Of a stretch of 64,000 bases of DNA, positions 45,386 to 55,329 are shown one piece after another. Position numbers and translations under genes: made by a program. Source of the DNA: Candidimonas humi (GTDB lineage: Bacteria; Pseudomonadota; Gammaproteobacteria; Burkholderiales; Burkholderiaceae_B); NCBI RefSeq assembly GCF_019166065.1, contig NZ_JAHTBN010000007.1:163482-227481 (forward strand), written 5' to 3'. Within the stretch, counting starts at the first letter, position 1; each line of letters opens with the position of its first letter. The notes below the pieces were generated by a model, which saw only the letters and a list, made by a program, of their open reading frames with translations, did no database searches and was not told the DNA's origin.

Positions 45386-48300
45386 TCATGGCAGCGCCTC
45401 GCCCTGGGCTTGCTCTGTCGCGGGCTCGGAGCGCAGGCGGCGGCCCAGGCGGTCGAACCACAGGTAGATCACCGGCACGGTAAACAGCGTCAGCAACTGG
45501 CTGCACAACAGGCCGCCCACCATCACCAGCCCCAGCGGCTGGCGCAGCTCGGAGCCGGCGCCCGTGGCCAGCATCAGGGGAATCGCACTGAACAGCGCCG
45601 CCAGTGTGGTCATCAGGATGGGACGGAACCGCAGCCGCGCAGCTTCCTGGATGGCCTGGCGCGGCGGCAGGCCGCGATGATGCTCGGCCTCGAGGGCGAA
45701 GTCGACCATCATGATGGCGTTCTTCTTGACGATGCCGATCAAGAGGATGATGCCGATGATGCCTATCATGTCGAGCTCGGTGTGGCTGATCAGCAGCGCC
45801 AGCAGCGCGCCGATCGCCGCCGAGGGCAGCGTCGACAATATCGTGACGGGATGGATGTAGCTTTCGTACAGGATGCCGAGCACGATGTACATGGCGACCA
45901 CCGCCGCCAGCAACAGCCACAGCGTGCTGGACAGCGAGGCCTGGAACGCCGCCGCCGCGCCCTGGAAGCGCGTCTCGATGGAATTCGGCATGGCCAGCCC
46001 GCCCTCGGCTTTCTCGATGGCCTCGACCGCATCGGACAGCGCCACGCCGCGCGCCAGGTTGAAGGACACCGTGACGGCGGGGAACTGGCCCAGGCGCTCG
46101 ATCGACAAATGGGTATTGGACTGCACCAGGCGCGCCAGGCTGGTCAGCGGCACCGGCGGGTTGCCGGAAGTCGTGGGCACGTAGATGCGCGACAGCGAAG
46201 ACGGGTCTTGCCGGTACTGCGGCGCCACTTCCAGCACCACGCGGTATTGCGAAGATTGCGTGAAGATGGTGGAAATCAGCCGCTGCCCGAAGGCGTCGTA
46301 CAGGGCTTCGTCGATGGCCGCCACGGTGACACCCAGGCGCGCCGCCGCATCGCGGTCTATGACCAGCGTGGTCTGCAGGCCGCCGTTCTGCAAGTCGTCG
46401 GCCACGTCCTCCAGCTGGGGCAGGGTCTGCAGCTTGCTCACCACCTTGGGCACCCACTCGCTGAGCACCGCGCCGTCGGGGTCGGACAGGGTCATCTGGT
46501 ATTGCGTGCGGCTGACGCGGTCGTCGATGGTCAGATCTTGCACCGGCTGCATGTAGACCTTGATGCCGGGCACGCCTGCCAGCGTCTGGTTCAGGCGCCG
46601 GATGACTTCGGCCGCATTGTCGCTGCGTTCGCTGGTAGGCTTGAGCGCGATCTGCATGCGGCCCGTATTGATCGTGGAGTTGGTGCCGTCTATGCCTATG
46701 AAGGACGTGACCGTGGCCACTGCGGGATCCTTCATGATGAGGTCTACCGCCTGCTGCTGGCGCACGCCCATGGCCTTGAAGGATATGGTTTGCGCCGACT
46801 GGCTGATCGCCTGGATCATGCCGGTGTCCTGCTGCGGGAAGAAGCCCTTGGGTACGATCATGTACAGCAGGCCCGTAACCGCCAGCGTGGCCACCGCCAC
46901 CAGCAGCGTGATGCGCTGGTGCGACAGCACGAAGGACAGCCCGCGGTCGTAGGCATCTATCAGCTTGTCTATGTATGCGCCGGCCTTCTGCTGGAAGGGG
47001 CTGAATTTCATTTCGGACTCGGGCTTGAGCAGGCGCGCGCACATCATGGGGGTGAGCGTCAGCGAGATCAGCAGCGAGATCAAGATGGCCACCGCGAGCG
47101 TGATGGCGAATTCGCGGAACAGGCGGCCGATGACGTCGGCCATGAACAGCAGCGGGATCAGCACTGCGATCAGCGACAACGTCAAGGACACCAGCGTGAA
47201 GCCGATCTGCTGCGCGCCCTTGAGCGCTGCCTTCAAGGCGGTTTCGCCGGCCTCGATGTGGCGCGCGATGTTCTCGATCATGACGATCGCGTCGTCGACC
47301 ACGAAGCCGGTGGCGATCGTCAGCGCCATCAGCGTCAGGTTGTTGATGCTGAAGCCGGCCAGGTACATGATGCCGAAGGTGCCTACCAGCGACAGCGGCA
47401 CCACAACACTGGGCACGAAAGTGGCGGTCCAGCTACGCAGGAATACATAGGTCACCAGCACCACCAGCACGATGGCCAGGATCATCTCGAACAGCACGTG
47501 GTTGACCGAGTCGCGTATGGTCTGGGTGCGGTCGGAGGCCACCGACACGCTCACGCCGGCCGGCAGCGCCTGCTTGAGCGTGGGCAGCAGCGCCTTGATA
47601 TGGTCGACCACGGAGATCACATTCGCGCCGGGCTGGCGCTGGATGTTCAGCAGCACCGCCGGCGTCTTGCCGACCCAGGCGGCCTGGCGAATGTCCTCGG
47701 CATCCTGTTTCGCGACGGCCACGTCGCGCAGGCGCAGCGGCGCGCCGTTCTGGTAGGACACGATCAGCTTGTCGTAGTCCTGCACCGACTGCAACTGGTC
47801 GTTGGCGTTGATGGTGGTAGAGCGCTGCGGCCCATCCAGGTTGCCCTTGGGCTGGTTGGTGGACGCATTGGTGATGGCGGTGCGCACATCGGTGAGCGTC
47901 AGGTTGTGCGCCGCCAGCGCCTGCGGGTTGACCTGCACTCGCACCGCCGGCCGCTGCCCGCCGGCGATGCTCACCAGCCCCACGCCGGATATCTGCGACA
48001 GCTTCTGCGCCATGCGGATGTCGATCAGGTCGCGCACCTGGTACAGCGGCATCGTGGGCGAAGTGATGGCCAGGCTCATGACCGGCGTGTCGGCCGGATT
48101 CACCTTGTTATAGGTGGGCGGCGTGGGCAGGTCGCTGGGCAGCAGGTTCGAGGCCGCGTTGATGGCGGCCTGGACTTCCTGTTCGGCCACATCCAGCGAC
48201 AGGCCCAGATCGAACTGCAAGGTGATCATGGACGAGCCGCCGGAACTGGTGGAAGTCATTTGCGACAGCCCGGGCATCTGGCCGAACTGGCGTTCCAGCG

Positions 48301-48496
48301 GCGAAGTGACCAGGGCGGTCATCACGTCCGGGCTGGCTCCCGGGTACAGGGTCACCACCTGGATGGTCGGGTAATCGACTTCCGGCAGCGCCGACACCGG
48401 CAGCAGCCGATAGGCCAGCAGGCCGGCTATGAGCACGGCGAACATGGCCAGGGTGGTGGCCACCGGCCGCAGGATGAAGAGACGCGAGAGATTCAC
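45386..48496 (-). CDS. mdtB: RND multidrug efflux permease MdtB
   Basis: This 1036-residue HAE1 permease has the start [20 protein letters not shown] and [21 protein letters not shown] of the MdtB group, and the acidic membrane pair in [16 protein letters not shown]. It is 19 bp upstream of mdtC and 15 bp downstream of mdtA. MdtB and MdtC are paralogues that probably arose by tandem duplication. Confidence 0.92.
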   Translation of the reverse strand: MNLSRLFILRPVATTLAMFAVLIAGLLAYRLLPVSALPEVDYPTIQVVTLYPGASPDVMTALVTSPLERQFGQMPGLSQMTSTSSGGSSMITLQFDLGLSLDVAEQEVQAAINAASNLLPSDLPTPPTYNKVNPADTPVMSLAITSPTMPLYQVRDLIDIRMAQKLSQISGVGLVSIAGGQRPAVRVQVNPQALAAHNLTLTDVRTAITNASTNQPKGNLDGPQRSTTINANDQLQSVQDYDKLIVSYQNGAPLRLRDVAVAKQDAEDIRQAAWVGKTPAVLLNIQRQPGANVISVVDHIKALLPTLKQALPAGVSVSVASDRTQTIRDSVNHVLFEMILAIVLVVLVTYVFLRSWTATFVPSVVVPLSLVGTFGIMYLAGFSINNLTLMALTIATGFVVDDAIVMIENIARHIEAGETALKAALKGAQQIGFTLVSLTLSLIAVLIPLLFMADVIGRLFREFAITLAVAILISLLISLTLTPMMCARLLKPESEMKFSPFQQKAGAYIDKLIDAYDRGLSFVLSHQRITLLVAVATLAVTGLLYMIVPKGFFPQQDTGMIQAISQSAQTISFKAMGVRQQQAVDLIMKDPAVATVTSFIGIDGTNSTINTGRMQIALKPTSERSDNAAEVIRRLNQTLAGVPGIKVYMQPVQDLTIDDRVSRTQYQMTLSDPDGAVLSEWVPKVVSKLQTLPQLEDVADDLQNGGLQTTLVIDRDAAARLGVTVAAIDEALYDAFGQRLISTIFTQSSQYRVVLEVAPQYRQDPSSLSRIYVPTTSGNPPVPLTSLARLVQSNTHLSIERLGQFPAVTVSFNLARGVALSDAVEAIEKAEGGLAMPNSIETRFQGAAAAFQASLSSTLWLLLAAVVAMYIVLGILYESYIHPVTILSTLPSAAIGALLALLISHTELDMIGIIGIILLIGIVKKNAIMMVDFALEAEHHRGLPPRQAIQEAARLRFRPILMTTLAALFSAIPLMLATGAGSELRQPLGLVMVGGLLCSQLLTLFTVPVIYLWFDRLGRRLRSEPATEQAQGEALP

Positions 48497-48511
48497 TGCC
48501 TGGATCCGCCC

Positions 48512-49741
48512 CTAGTGCCGCCGCCGGGAGGTGCTGCTCGGCTTCTTGTGCATGTCGGCCATGGTGGGCGCGGCCTGGGTGCCGGTCATGATCTCGACCT
48601 TGGAGCCTTCGCCGAGGCGGTCCAGCCCTTCGGTGACGACTTGCTGGCCGACGGTCAGGCCCGATTTGACGGCGACGTTGGCGCCGTCCTCGGTGCCGGT
48701 GGCGACCTGCTGCACATGGACCGTGTTGTCGGGCTTGAGCACATACACGAAGGTGCCGATCGACCCCTGCTGCACGGCCAGCGTCGGGATGACCACGGCC
48801 TTGTCGTCGCTGCTGACCAGCAGCCGCACATTGACGAACTGGTTGGGAAACAGGGCGTCGTCGGCATTGTCGAAGCGGGCCTTGAACTTGACCGTGCCGG
48901 TGGAGACATCGATCTGGTTGTCCACCGACATCAGTTCGCCGCTGGCAAGCTTGGTGGTGTCGTCGCGATCGTAGATGTCGACCGACAGCTTGTGCCCCTG
49001 GTGCATCTGGGCCAACACTTCCGGCAACTGGGTCTGCGGCAGCGTGAAGACCACGGCGATGGGCTGGGTCTGGGTGATGACAACCAGCCCCGGGGTCGTG
49101 GACGCCGTGATCAGGTTGCCCTGGTCGACTTGGCGCAGGCCCAGGCGCCCGGATATCGGCGCGGTGATGCGGGTGAATTCGAGCTGCAGCCTGGCGCTGT
49201 CCACGGCCGCCTGGTCGCTTTTTTCCGTTCCCAGGTATTGCTGGACCAGCGCGGCCTGGGTATCGACCTGCTGCTTGGCGATGGAGTTCTGCTTATATAG
49301 CTGCTGATAGCGCTGCAGGTCGCGGCGCGCATTCTGCAATTGCGCCTCGTTCTGCTGCTGCTGGCCGATGGCCTGGTCGAGCTGCACCTGGAAGGTGCGC
49401 GGGTCGATCTGCGCGAGCAGGTCGCCCTGCTTTACTTTCTGGCCGTCGGTGAAATCGATTTTCTGCAGTTCCCCCGATACCCGGCTCATGACCGTGACGG
49501 TATTGAAGGCCGTGACCGTGCCGATGGCGTTGAGCACCAGGTTGATGCGCCCGGTATGCACCTGGGCGACACGCACCGGTATGGCCTCGGACATGCCGGC
49601 GCCGTAGCGGCCGGCGGCGCCCTTGCCCTGGCGGCCCAAGGCCCAGTATGCGCCGGCCAGGACGATCAGGACGATGACGGCAAGCCAGACCCAGGCTCGG
49701 GTGCGGGACGATCGGGCGGCCTCGGGACGAGGTTCCGGCAT
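48512..49741 (-). CDS. mdtA: RND efflux membrane fusion protein MdtA
   Basis: This 409-residue periplasmic adaptor links the MdtBC permease to the outer-membrane channel. Residues about 15-35 form a membrane anchor (WLAVIVLIVLAGAYWAL). It then shows the lipoyl half-motif GQKVKQGDLLAQID, an alpha-helical hairpin with RRDLQRYQQLYKQNSIAKQQVD, and the second lipoyl half ITAPISGRLGLRQVDQGNLI. It is the first gene of the operon. No BaeSR-type two-component system lies beside it, unlike in E. coli. Confidence 0.92.
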   Translation of the reverse strand: MPEPRPEAARSSRTRAWVWLAVIVLIVLAGAYWALGRQGKGAAGRYGAGMSEAIPVRVAQVHTGRINLVLNAIGTVTAFNTVTVMSRVSGELQKIDFTDGQKVKQGDLLAQIDPRTFQVQLDQAIGQQQQNEAQLQNARRDLQRYQQLYKQNSIAKQQVDTQAALVQQYLGTEKSDQAAVDSARLQLEFTRITAPISGRLGLRQVDQGNLITASTTPGLVVITQTQPIAVVFTLPQTQLPEVLAQMHQGHKLSVDIYDRDDTTKLASGELMSVDNQIDVSTGTVKFKARFDNADDALFPNQFVNVRLLVSSDDKAVVIPTLAVQQGSIGTFVYVLKPDNTVHVQQVATGTEDGANVAVKSGLTVGQQVVTEGLDRLGEGSKVEIMTGTQAAPTMADMHKKPSSTSRRRH

Positions 49742-49874
49742 GCGCGGACTCCTTCAGGGGATACGAAAATGCGTGTATTTTCGCTGATTTCCCGGGCCGT
49801 CGACCGTAAAGAATCGAAATCTGTAATCGAACGCAACACTTACGGGCAGGCGTCCCGCCATGGCACGGCCGCTG

Positions 49875-50627
49875 TCAGACGTTGCAGCGCGCCAGCTTGA
49901 AGGGGATGTCGCGCGTGACGGCCTGGGGTTTGAGATCGTAGTCGGGGCTGGCAAAGCGCACCCAGATCACATATTTGTTGGCGCTCATTTCGGGAAACAC
50001 CCCGAGCGTCGGATCGACCCAGGCGCGCAGCAACTGGAACGTCTTGCCGCCGAGCATTTCCTGGTAGGCACCCTGGCGGGCCTCGACATCGACCACGTCG
50101 CCGGCGTCGCGCAGCAGGCGCAAACTTAGGGACAGGCTGCGAAACAAGGGCAGGAATGGGTTGATCCATTGCCGCAGGTCGTGCATGCGGTCGTCGTAGG
50201 GCTTGAGCTGCCAGGCGAAATACGAAGGCATGTCCACCTGGGAAGAGCCGCCCGGCACCGCCACCCTGCCGCGCAGGCTGGCCAGCCATTCGTTGTCGCG
50301 CAGCCCCTGGCCGATACGCCCCTGCCCACCCAGGTCGCCGCTGACCGACTGGATCTCGTTGAGCATGTTTTCGAGGGCTTCGGGGTCTACCCCCGGATGC
50401 TGGCGCAAGCCCGCGAGCGTGACGCGCTGGCGTTCGAGGTCTTGCAGGATGGAACCGCGCAAATCGGTGCGATCGCAGATGTCCAGCACATCGAAAAGCG
50501 TGGCGACAGCGATCTGCTGATAGCGCGGGTCTTCGCCTTCGGCGAAGAAGAACAACCGATTGAACAAGTGCTCGACCCGCAGGAGAGCCCTGACTCGTTC
50601 ATTGCAAGGATATTCGTATAGGACCAC
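49875..50627 (-). CDS. zapD: Cell division protein ZapD (FtsZ-associated)
   Basis: This 250-residue cytoplasmic protein crosslinks FtsZ filaments at the division ring. LYEYPCNERVRALLRVEHLFNRL, GDLGGQGRIGQGLRDNEWL, and the C-terminal YVIWVRFASPDYDLKPQ are typical of the ZapD (formerly YacF) family. I use the GTG at 50627 (V-LYEYP), with AAGGTG upstream. It follows coaE on the same strand, as in many Proteobacteria, though the usual yacG neighbour is absent. Confidence 0.9.
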   Translation of the reverse strand: MVLYEYPCNERVRALLRVEHLFNRLFFFAEGEDPRYQQIAVATLFDVLDICDRTDLRGSILQDLERQRVTLAGLRQHPGVDPEALENMLNEIQSVSGDLGGQGRIGQGLRDNEWLASLRGRVAVPGGSSQVDMPSYFAWQLKPYDDRMHDLRQWINPFLPLFRSLSLSLRLLRDAGDVVDVEARQGAYQEMLGGKTFQLLRAWVDPTLGVFPEMSANKYVIWVRFASPDYDLKPQAVTRDIPFKLARCNV

Positions 50628-50836
50628 GCGAACTTGCACCTTACTCAAACAGCCGGCATCACGGGAAGCATGGGGCGGAGGATGCGTCGGCGGCGTATAC
50701 GCCGCGGCAGCCGGTTCATCGTCTATTCCTGGCCTTGCGCCAGGGCGGCTACACAAACCCGATTACGATGAAGACAATACCGGAAGCATCCCCAACCGCG
50801 TTTCGATCACTTCTGCCGCACGGGCCCCCAGGCCGG

Positions 50837-51448
50837 CTAACCCCGTTGTTGCGCCCAAAGGCACCAGCGCTCGTGCACCACGCGGGCACGCCGAGCAAGC
50901 TCTTCGAGCGACGTCTGCGCATCGTTCAGCACCACATCATCGGCGAGTGCCAGTCTCTCCTCACGCGAAGCTTGCACTGACATGATACGCGCAATAGTGT
51001 CCGCCGTCAGCCCGCTGCGGGCCTGCACGCGGGCCGCTTGCGTGGCCGGATCGCAGTCCACCACGCAGATGCGGTCGACACGATCTCGCCAGCGGCCCGA
51101 CTCGACCAGCAGCGGTACGACCAGCACAAGATAACATCCCTGCGCCTGCTGCGCCCGTTCCTGTGTAACGGTTCCTATCAATGGATGAATAATGGCTTCC
51201 AGGCGGCCCCTTGCGCCGGTATCGGAAAACGCCAGCTCGCGCATGCGGGCGCGGTCGAGCGAGCCGTCGGCGGCGATCATGGCCGCGCCGAAAGCCGCGC
51301 GTATGGGTTCTATGGCGCGCCCGCCGGGCGCGGTAAGCTCGTGGGCGATGACATCGGTATCGACGATGGCCGCGCCCCATTCGCGGAAGAATTCTGCGAC
51401 GCGGCTCTTGCCAGAGCCGATGCCGCCGGTCAGTCCAATTTTGTACAT
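50837..51448 (-). CDS. coaE: Dephospho-CoA kinase
   Basis: This 203-residue enzyme phosphorylates dephospho-CoA in the last step of CoA synthesis. The P-loop is GGIGSGKSRVAEFF at residues 8-21; VDTDVIAHELTAPG and VLVVPLLVESGRW hold the substrate region. It lies downstream of the prepilin peptidase gene and upstream of zapD. Confidence 0.93.
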   Translation of the reverse strand: MYKIGLTGGIGSGKSRVAEFFREWGAAIVDTDVIAHELTAPGGRAIEPIRAAFGAAMIAADGSLDRARMRELAFSDTGARGRLEAIIHPLIGTVTQERAQQAQGCYLVLVVPLLVESGRWRDRVDRICVVDCDPATQAARVQARSGLTADTIARIMSVQASREERLALADDVVLNDAQTSLEELARRARVVHERWCLWAQQRG

Positions 51449-51517
51449 GCTGTGCCGGGCCGGGGGCTGTCCAGATCGAGTGGCGTGCCGCCCCCTCTAG
51501 CGTAAACAGGCCCCAGT

Positions 51518-52210
51518 TCATCCAAAGCCCCACTGTACCTCAGGACCGAGCAACAGGGCGGCGGCGCCCGCGCCCGACAGGAAGGGACCGAAGGGATAGG
51601 ACGCCCGCGCGCGGAAGTCGCGCCGCCACAGGAAGGCCCAGGACAAGCCGGCCGCACAGGCCGCCAGCAGCACCCCCGGCAAGGGATAGGCCCCAAGCCA
51701 GGCGCCGAGCGCGGCCAGCAGCTTCAGGTCGCCGCGCCCCATGCCCGCACGCCCGGAAAACAAGGCGTATGCCCATGCCAGCAAGCATGGCAGGCTATAG
51801 CCGCAGGCCACGCCGGCCACCGCATCGTGCAACCCGACCGGGCCCAGGCTGCCGCCCATCCAGGCGCGCAACAGCCCCAGCCAGAGCAAAGGCTGGGTCA
51901 AGGCGTCGGGCAGCAGCCCGAGCGCCGCATCGACCAGCGACAAGGCCAGCAGCAGGGCCAGGGCGCACAGCACGGCCGCCGCGTATGGGCCAGCGCCATG
52001 CCTGGCAGCGAGTACCGCAGCCAAGGTTCCGGCCCCCAGCATAGACATCGCGCAGACACCCCGCCGCTGCCGCGGCGGCGCCTCGTTCATCTGGGCGGCA
52101 AGCCCGGCAATGCAGTTCCCGGCCAGTTGCACAGCCACCCATCCGGCCGCCGCCCCCGCCCCGAAGCCCGCGAGAACAGAACCATCGCAAACGGCTATGA
52201 GAGCCCGCAA
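51518..52210 (-). CDS. Prepilin peptidase (A24 family) with reduced N-terminal domain
   Basis: This 230-residue inner-membrane aspartic protease would cleave type IV prepilin-like leaders. The second catalytic aspartate is in GMGRGDLKLLAALGAWLG, the GxGD signature; the first is probably in ALGLLPDALTQPL. The family usually has ~270-290 residues with an N-terminal methyltransferase part and a CxxC...CxxC zinc site; both are missing here, so it may cleave but not methylate. The start is a TTG at 52210. In related genomes a pilD gene occupies this place before coaE and pilus genes lie upstream; none is present here. Confidence 0.75.
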   Translation of the reverse strand: MRALIAVCDGSVLAGFGAGAAAGWVAVQLAGNCIAGLAAQMNEAPPRQRRGVCAMSMLGAGTLAAVLAARHGAGPYAAAVLCALALLLALSLVDAALGLLPDALTQPLLWLGLLRAWMGGSLGPVGLHDAVAGVACGYSLPCLLAWAYALFSGRAGMGRGDLKLLAALGAWLGAYPLPGVLLAACAAGLSWAFLWRRDFRARASYPFGPFLSGAGAAALLLGPEVQWGFG

Positions 52211-52286
52211 GGCGCTACCCCAAGCCTGCGATTAATGCGTAGAATGCTCATTCATCAGCCTCGACAGATTCCACGGAATACCTTCC

Positions 52287-52955
52287 ATGCCTGCATTAGC
52301 TATCTACACAAGGCGCGCCCGCCGCAAGGCCTGCGGCGCGGCGATCCTGGCCATGCTGCTGGCCGGCTGCGCCTCGCAGCATTCGCCCGGCTACTACGAC
52401 AACGCCCGCGACAACACCCAGCGCGATGCCATGGAACAGGCCCAGGGCTCGGGCCCTGGCGTGCAAGCGCAGTCGCCATCGCAATTGCACCTGGGCTTCG
52501 GCCCGACCCAGAAAAAGCCTTCCGCCGCCGAAGCGGCGAACGAAAAAGCGGCCCAGCCCGACTACGTGCGCCCGCTGGCCGAGCCCAAGACCTTTCTGGG
52601 CACCGTTCCGTGCCTGGTCAACGGCAATACCTGCTCGGCCAACCGTATCACCCTGACCCTGGCGCCCAGCGGACTATGGCGTTCGCGCACGCTGGTGCTG
52701 GACGGCCCCGACGCCCAGCACAGCACCGTACAGCAGGGTTGTTGGCAGGTAATAGGCAGTTCGCCGCTGCGCATCCTGCTGCAACTGGACCACGGCGGCA
52801 GCAAGGCCAGCCTGACCTTCGTCAACGACAACCTGCTGCGCATCGACAGCCTCGACAACATCAGGCCCACCCTGGAATACCGCCTGACGCGGCAGGCCGA
52901 CATAGACGGCATAGACGAACTGAACAAGGCCCCGCACCCGAGCTGCAATCGCTGA
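52287..52955 (+). CDS. NlpE-like lipoprotein, function unknown
   Basis: This 222-residue protein has a lipoprotein signal with lipobox LLAGC at about residues 24-28. Residues ~100-215 show a domain with FLGTVPCLVNGNTCSANRITLTLAPSGLWRSRT, whose first part resembles the copper-homeostasis/adhesion protein NlpE (LGxxPCAxC pattern). The cysteine spacing differs from NlpE. It is expected in the outer membrane. No cognate CpxRA genes lie nearby. Confidence 0.6.
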   Translation: MPALAIYTRRARRKACGAAILAMLLAGCASQHSPGYYDNARDNTQRDAMEQAQGSGPGVQAQSPSQLHLGFGPTQKKPSAAEAANEKAAQPDYVRPLAEPKTFLGTVPCLVNGNTCSANRITLTLAPSGLWRSRTLVLDGPDAQHSTVQQGCWQVIGSSPLRILLQLDHGGSKASLTFVNDNLLRIDSLDNIRPTLEYRLTRQADIDGIDELNKAPHPSCNR

Positions 52956-52988
52956 CCGCGCCGCCCCCCGCCCGAGGCGGCCGGCACG

Positions 52989-53210
52989 CTACGGCGACAA
53001 TACGCAGCGCGCCAGTTCGACAGCGTTGCGCACCTGCATTTTCTGGAAGATGCGGGCGCGATGCGCTTCGATGGTGCGCTGGGAGACCCCCAATTCCGCA
53101 GCGATGATCTTGTTGGGCTTGCCTAGCGCCACGTAGGCCATGACGTCGCGTTCGCGAGGCGTCAATACGGCAAACCGGGAATCTTGCGTTGGGTCAGGGT
53201 CAAGGCTCAT
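52989..53210 (-). CDS. Stand-alone LuxR-type HTH protein
   Basis: This 73-residue protein is almost entirely a LuxR (GerE) DNA-binding domain: LTPRERDVMAYVALGKPNKIIAAELGVSQRTIEAHRARIFQKMQVRNAVELARCVL. Receiver and autoinducer-binding domains are absent. The ATG at 53210 has AGGAGAG upstream, so the short form is a designed gene and not a fragment of a visible longer one. It resembles FixJ/TtrR-type output domains. It lies between the NlpE-like lipoprotein gene and panC, and its target is unknown. Confidence 0.78.
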   Translation of the reverse strand: MSLDPDPTQDSRFAVLTPRERDVMAYVALGKPNKIIAAELGVSQRTIEAHRARIFQKMQVRNAVELARCVLSP

Positions 53211-53291
53211 GCGACTCTCCTGTCTGTGGGGGTACAGGGATTCTGTCATGCCCCCTGTGCAAAGTCGCCTGTCATTTCTTACAGAAAGCCC

Positions 53292-54158
<867 letters not shown>

Positions 54159-54182
54159 TTAAGCGTATGGGGGCGAACGGCT

Positions 54183-55070
54183 TTACGCCTGGGCGCTGAT
54201 ATACGACAGGCGCACGTAGATGGGGGCGTAGGGCTCGGCCTGGGTGATGTCCAGCAGCGACTCGCGCGCCAGTTCGAGCAGCGCCAGGAAATGCACGACG
54301 ATGACGGCCGCCGCATCGCCGTGCGAGGCCCGTTCCATGAACAATTCGGTGAATTCCATGAAACGCACGTCGCTCAGCCGGCGCAGGATCTGGCTCATGT
54401 GATCGCGCACCGAAAGCTGTTCGCGGGTGACCTGGTGGCGCGCATTGAGCCGCGCGCGGCGCATGATGTCGGCCCAGGCGCGGCGCAGGTCTTCGGCGTC
54501 GACGTCGGGCAGCATGCGCTCGACGCGCAAATCCAGCAGCGCGTGGCTGCGCAGGAAATCGCGGCCGGCCTGCGGCAGCGCGTCCAGCTTCTGCGCCGCC
54601 AGCTTCATCTGCTCGTACTCGAGCAGGCGGCGCACCAGCTCGGCGCGCGGATCGTCGGGCTCTTCGCCGGTGTCGGTCTTTTTCAGCGGCAGCAGCATGC
54701 GCGACTTGATCTCGATGAGCAGCGCGGCCATCAGCAGGTATTCGGCGGCCAGCTCGAGATTGTGGTTGCGGATCTGCTCGACATACGACAGATATTGCCG
54801 GGTGACCTCGGCCATGGGAATGTCGAGCACATTGAAGTTCTGCTTGCGGATCAGGTACAGCAGCAGGTCCAGCGGGCCCTCGAAGGCCTCGAGAAAGATT
54901 TCGAGTGCATCGGGCGGGATGTACAGATCCTGCGGCACGGCAAACAAGGGCTCGCCGTACAGGCGCGCCAGCGCCACGCTGTCCACGACGTCGGGTGTAC
55001 TATCCACTTCTGGCTCGACCAGGGCGTCGATGTCGCCGGCCGCAACGGGGGCCTGGGGGCTCGGCGGCAT
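54183..55070 (-). CDS. scpA: Segregation and condensation protein A
   Basis: This 295-residue kleisin subunit works with SMC and ScpB in chromosome compaction. The N-terminal kleisin segment contains FLEAFEGPLDLLLYLIRKQNFNVLDIPMAEVTRQYLSYV, which is the family signature. The region with LAAEYLLMAALLIEIKSRMLLP follows. Residues 1-50 are extra and rich in Ala/Val/Asp. It lies between DUF3460 and panC; scpB is not in the window. Confidence 0.92.
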   Translation of the reverse strand: MPPSPQAPVAAGDIDALVEPEVDSTPDVVDSVALARLYGEPLFAVPQDLYIPPDALEIFLEAFEGPLDLLLYLIRKQNFNVLDIPMAEVTRQYLSYVEQIRNHNLELAAEYLLMAALLIEIKSRMLLPLKKTDTGEEPDDPRAELVRRLLEYEQMKLAAQKLDALPQAGRDFLRSHALLDLRVERMLPDVDAEDLRRAWADIMRRARLNARHQVTREQLSVRDHMSQILRRLSDVRFMEFTELFMERASHGDAAAVIVVHFLALLELARESLLDITQAEPYAPIYVRLSYISAQA

Positions 55071-55074
55071 GGAA

Positions 55075-55263
55075 TCAGTCGGTCTGGTACACGTAGGGCT
55101 GCTGAGGCACCTGCGCCGCCCGGAAGCCGTCCTGCAGCTCGGGATCGAGCTGCTTGTCCCACAGCCGCGACCGGCCCTCGCGCTGGCGCAGCTCGGTTTC
55201 GGGGTGACGCGTCTTGTAGTCGTTCAGAAATTGCGTGATTTCCGAGGTGTAATTCTTGGCCAT
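55075..55263 (-). CDS. DUF3460 small conserved protein
   Basis: This 62-residue protein matches a small family conserved in Betaproteobacteria, with MAKNYTSEITQFLNDYK and RSRLWDK as the conserved parts. Its function is unknown. It is translated 4 bp upstream of scpA, so it may be co-produced with it. Confidence 0.75.
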   Translation of the reverse strand: MAKNYTSEITQFLNDYKTRHPETELRQREGRSRLWDKQLDPELQDGFRAAQVPQQPYVYQTD

Positions 55264-55329
55264 GATGCTCACGAGGTGTTACGGTCGAGTTTCAAGTTTA
55301 CTTCAGACAAACAAAGTTAGAATGCTGTA

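Noticed and set aside
45311..49300. A ~1300-codon open frame on the + strand opposite mdtB/mdtA
   Set aside because: It is antisense to well-supported RND genes, has the compositional bias (His/Arg/Gly/Gln rich) of GC-rich shadow frames, and shows no domain pattern.
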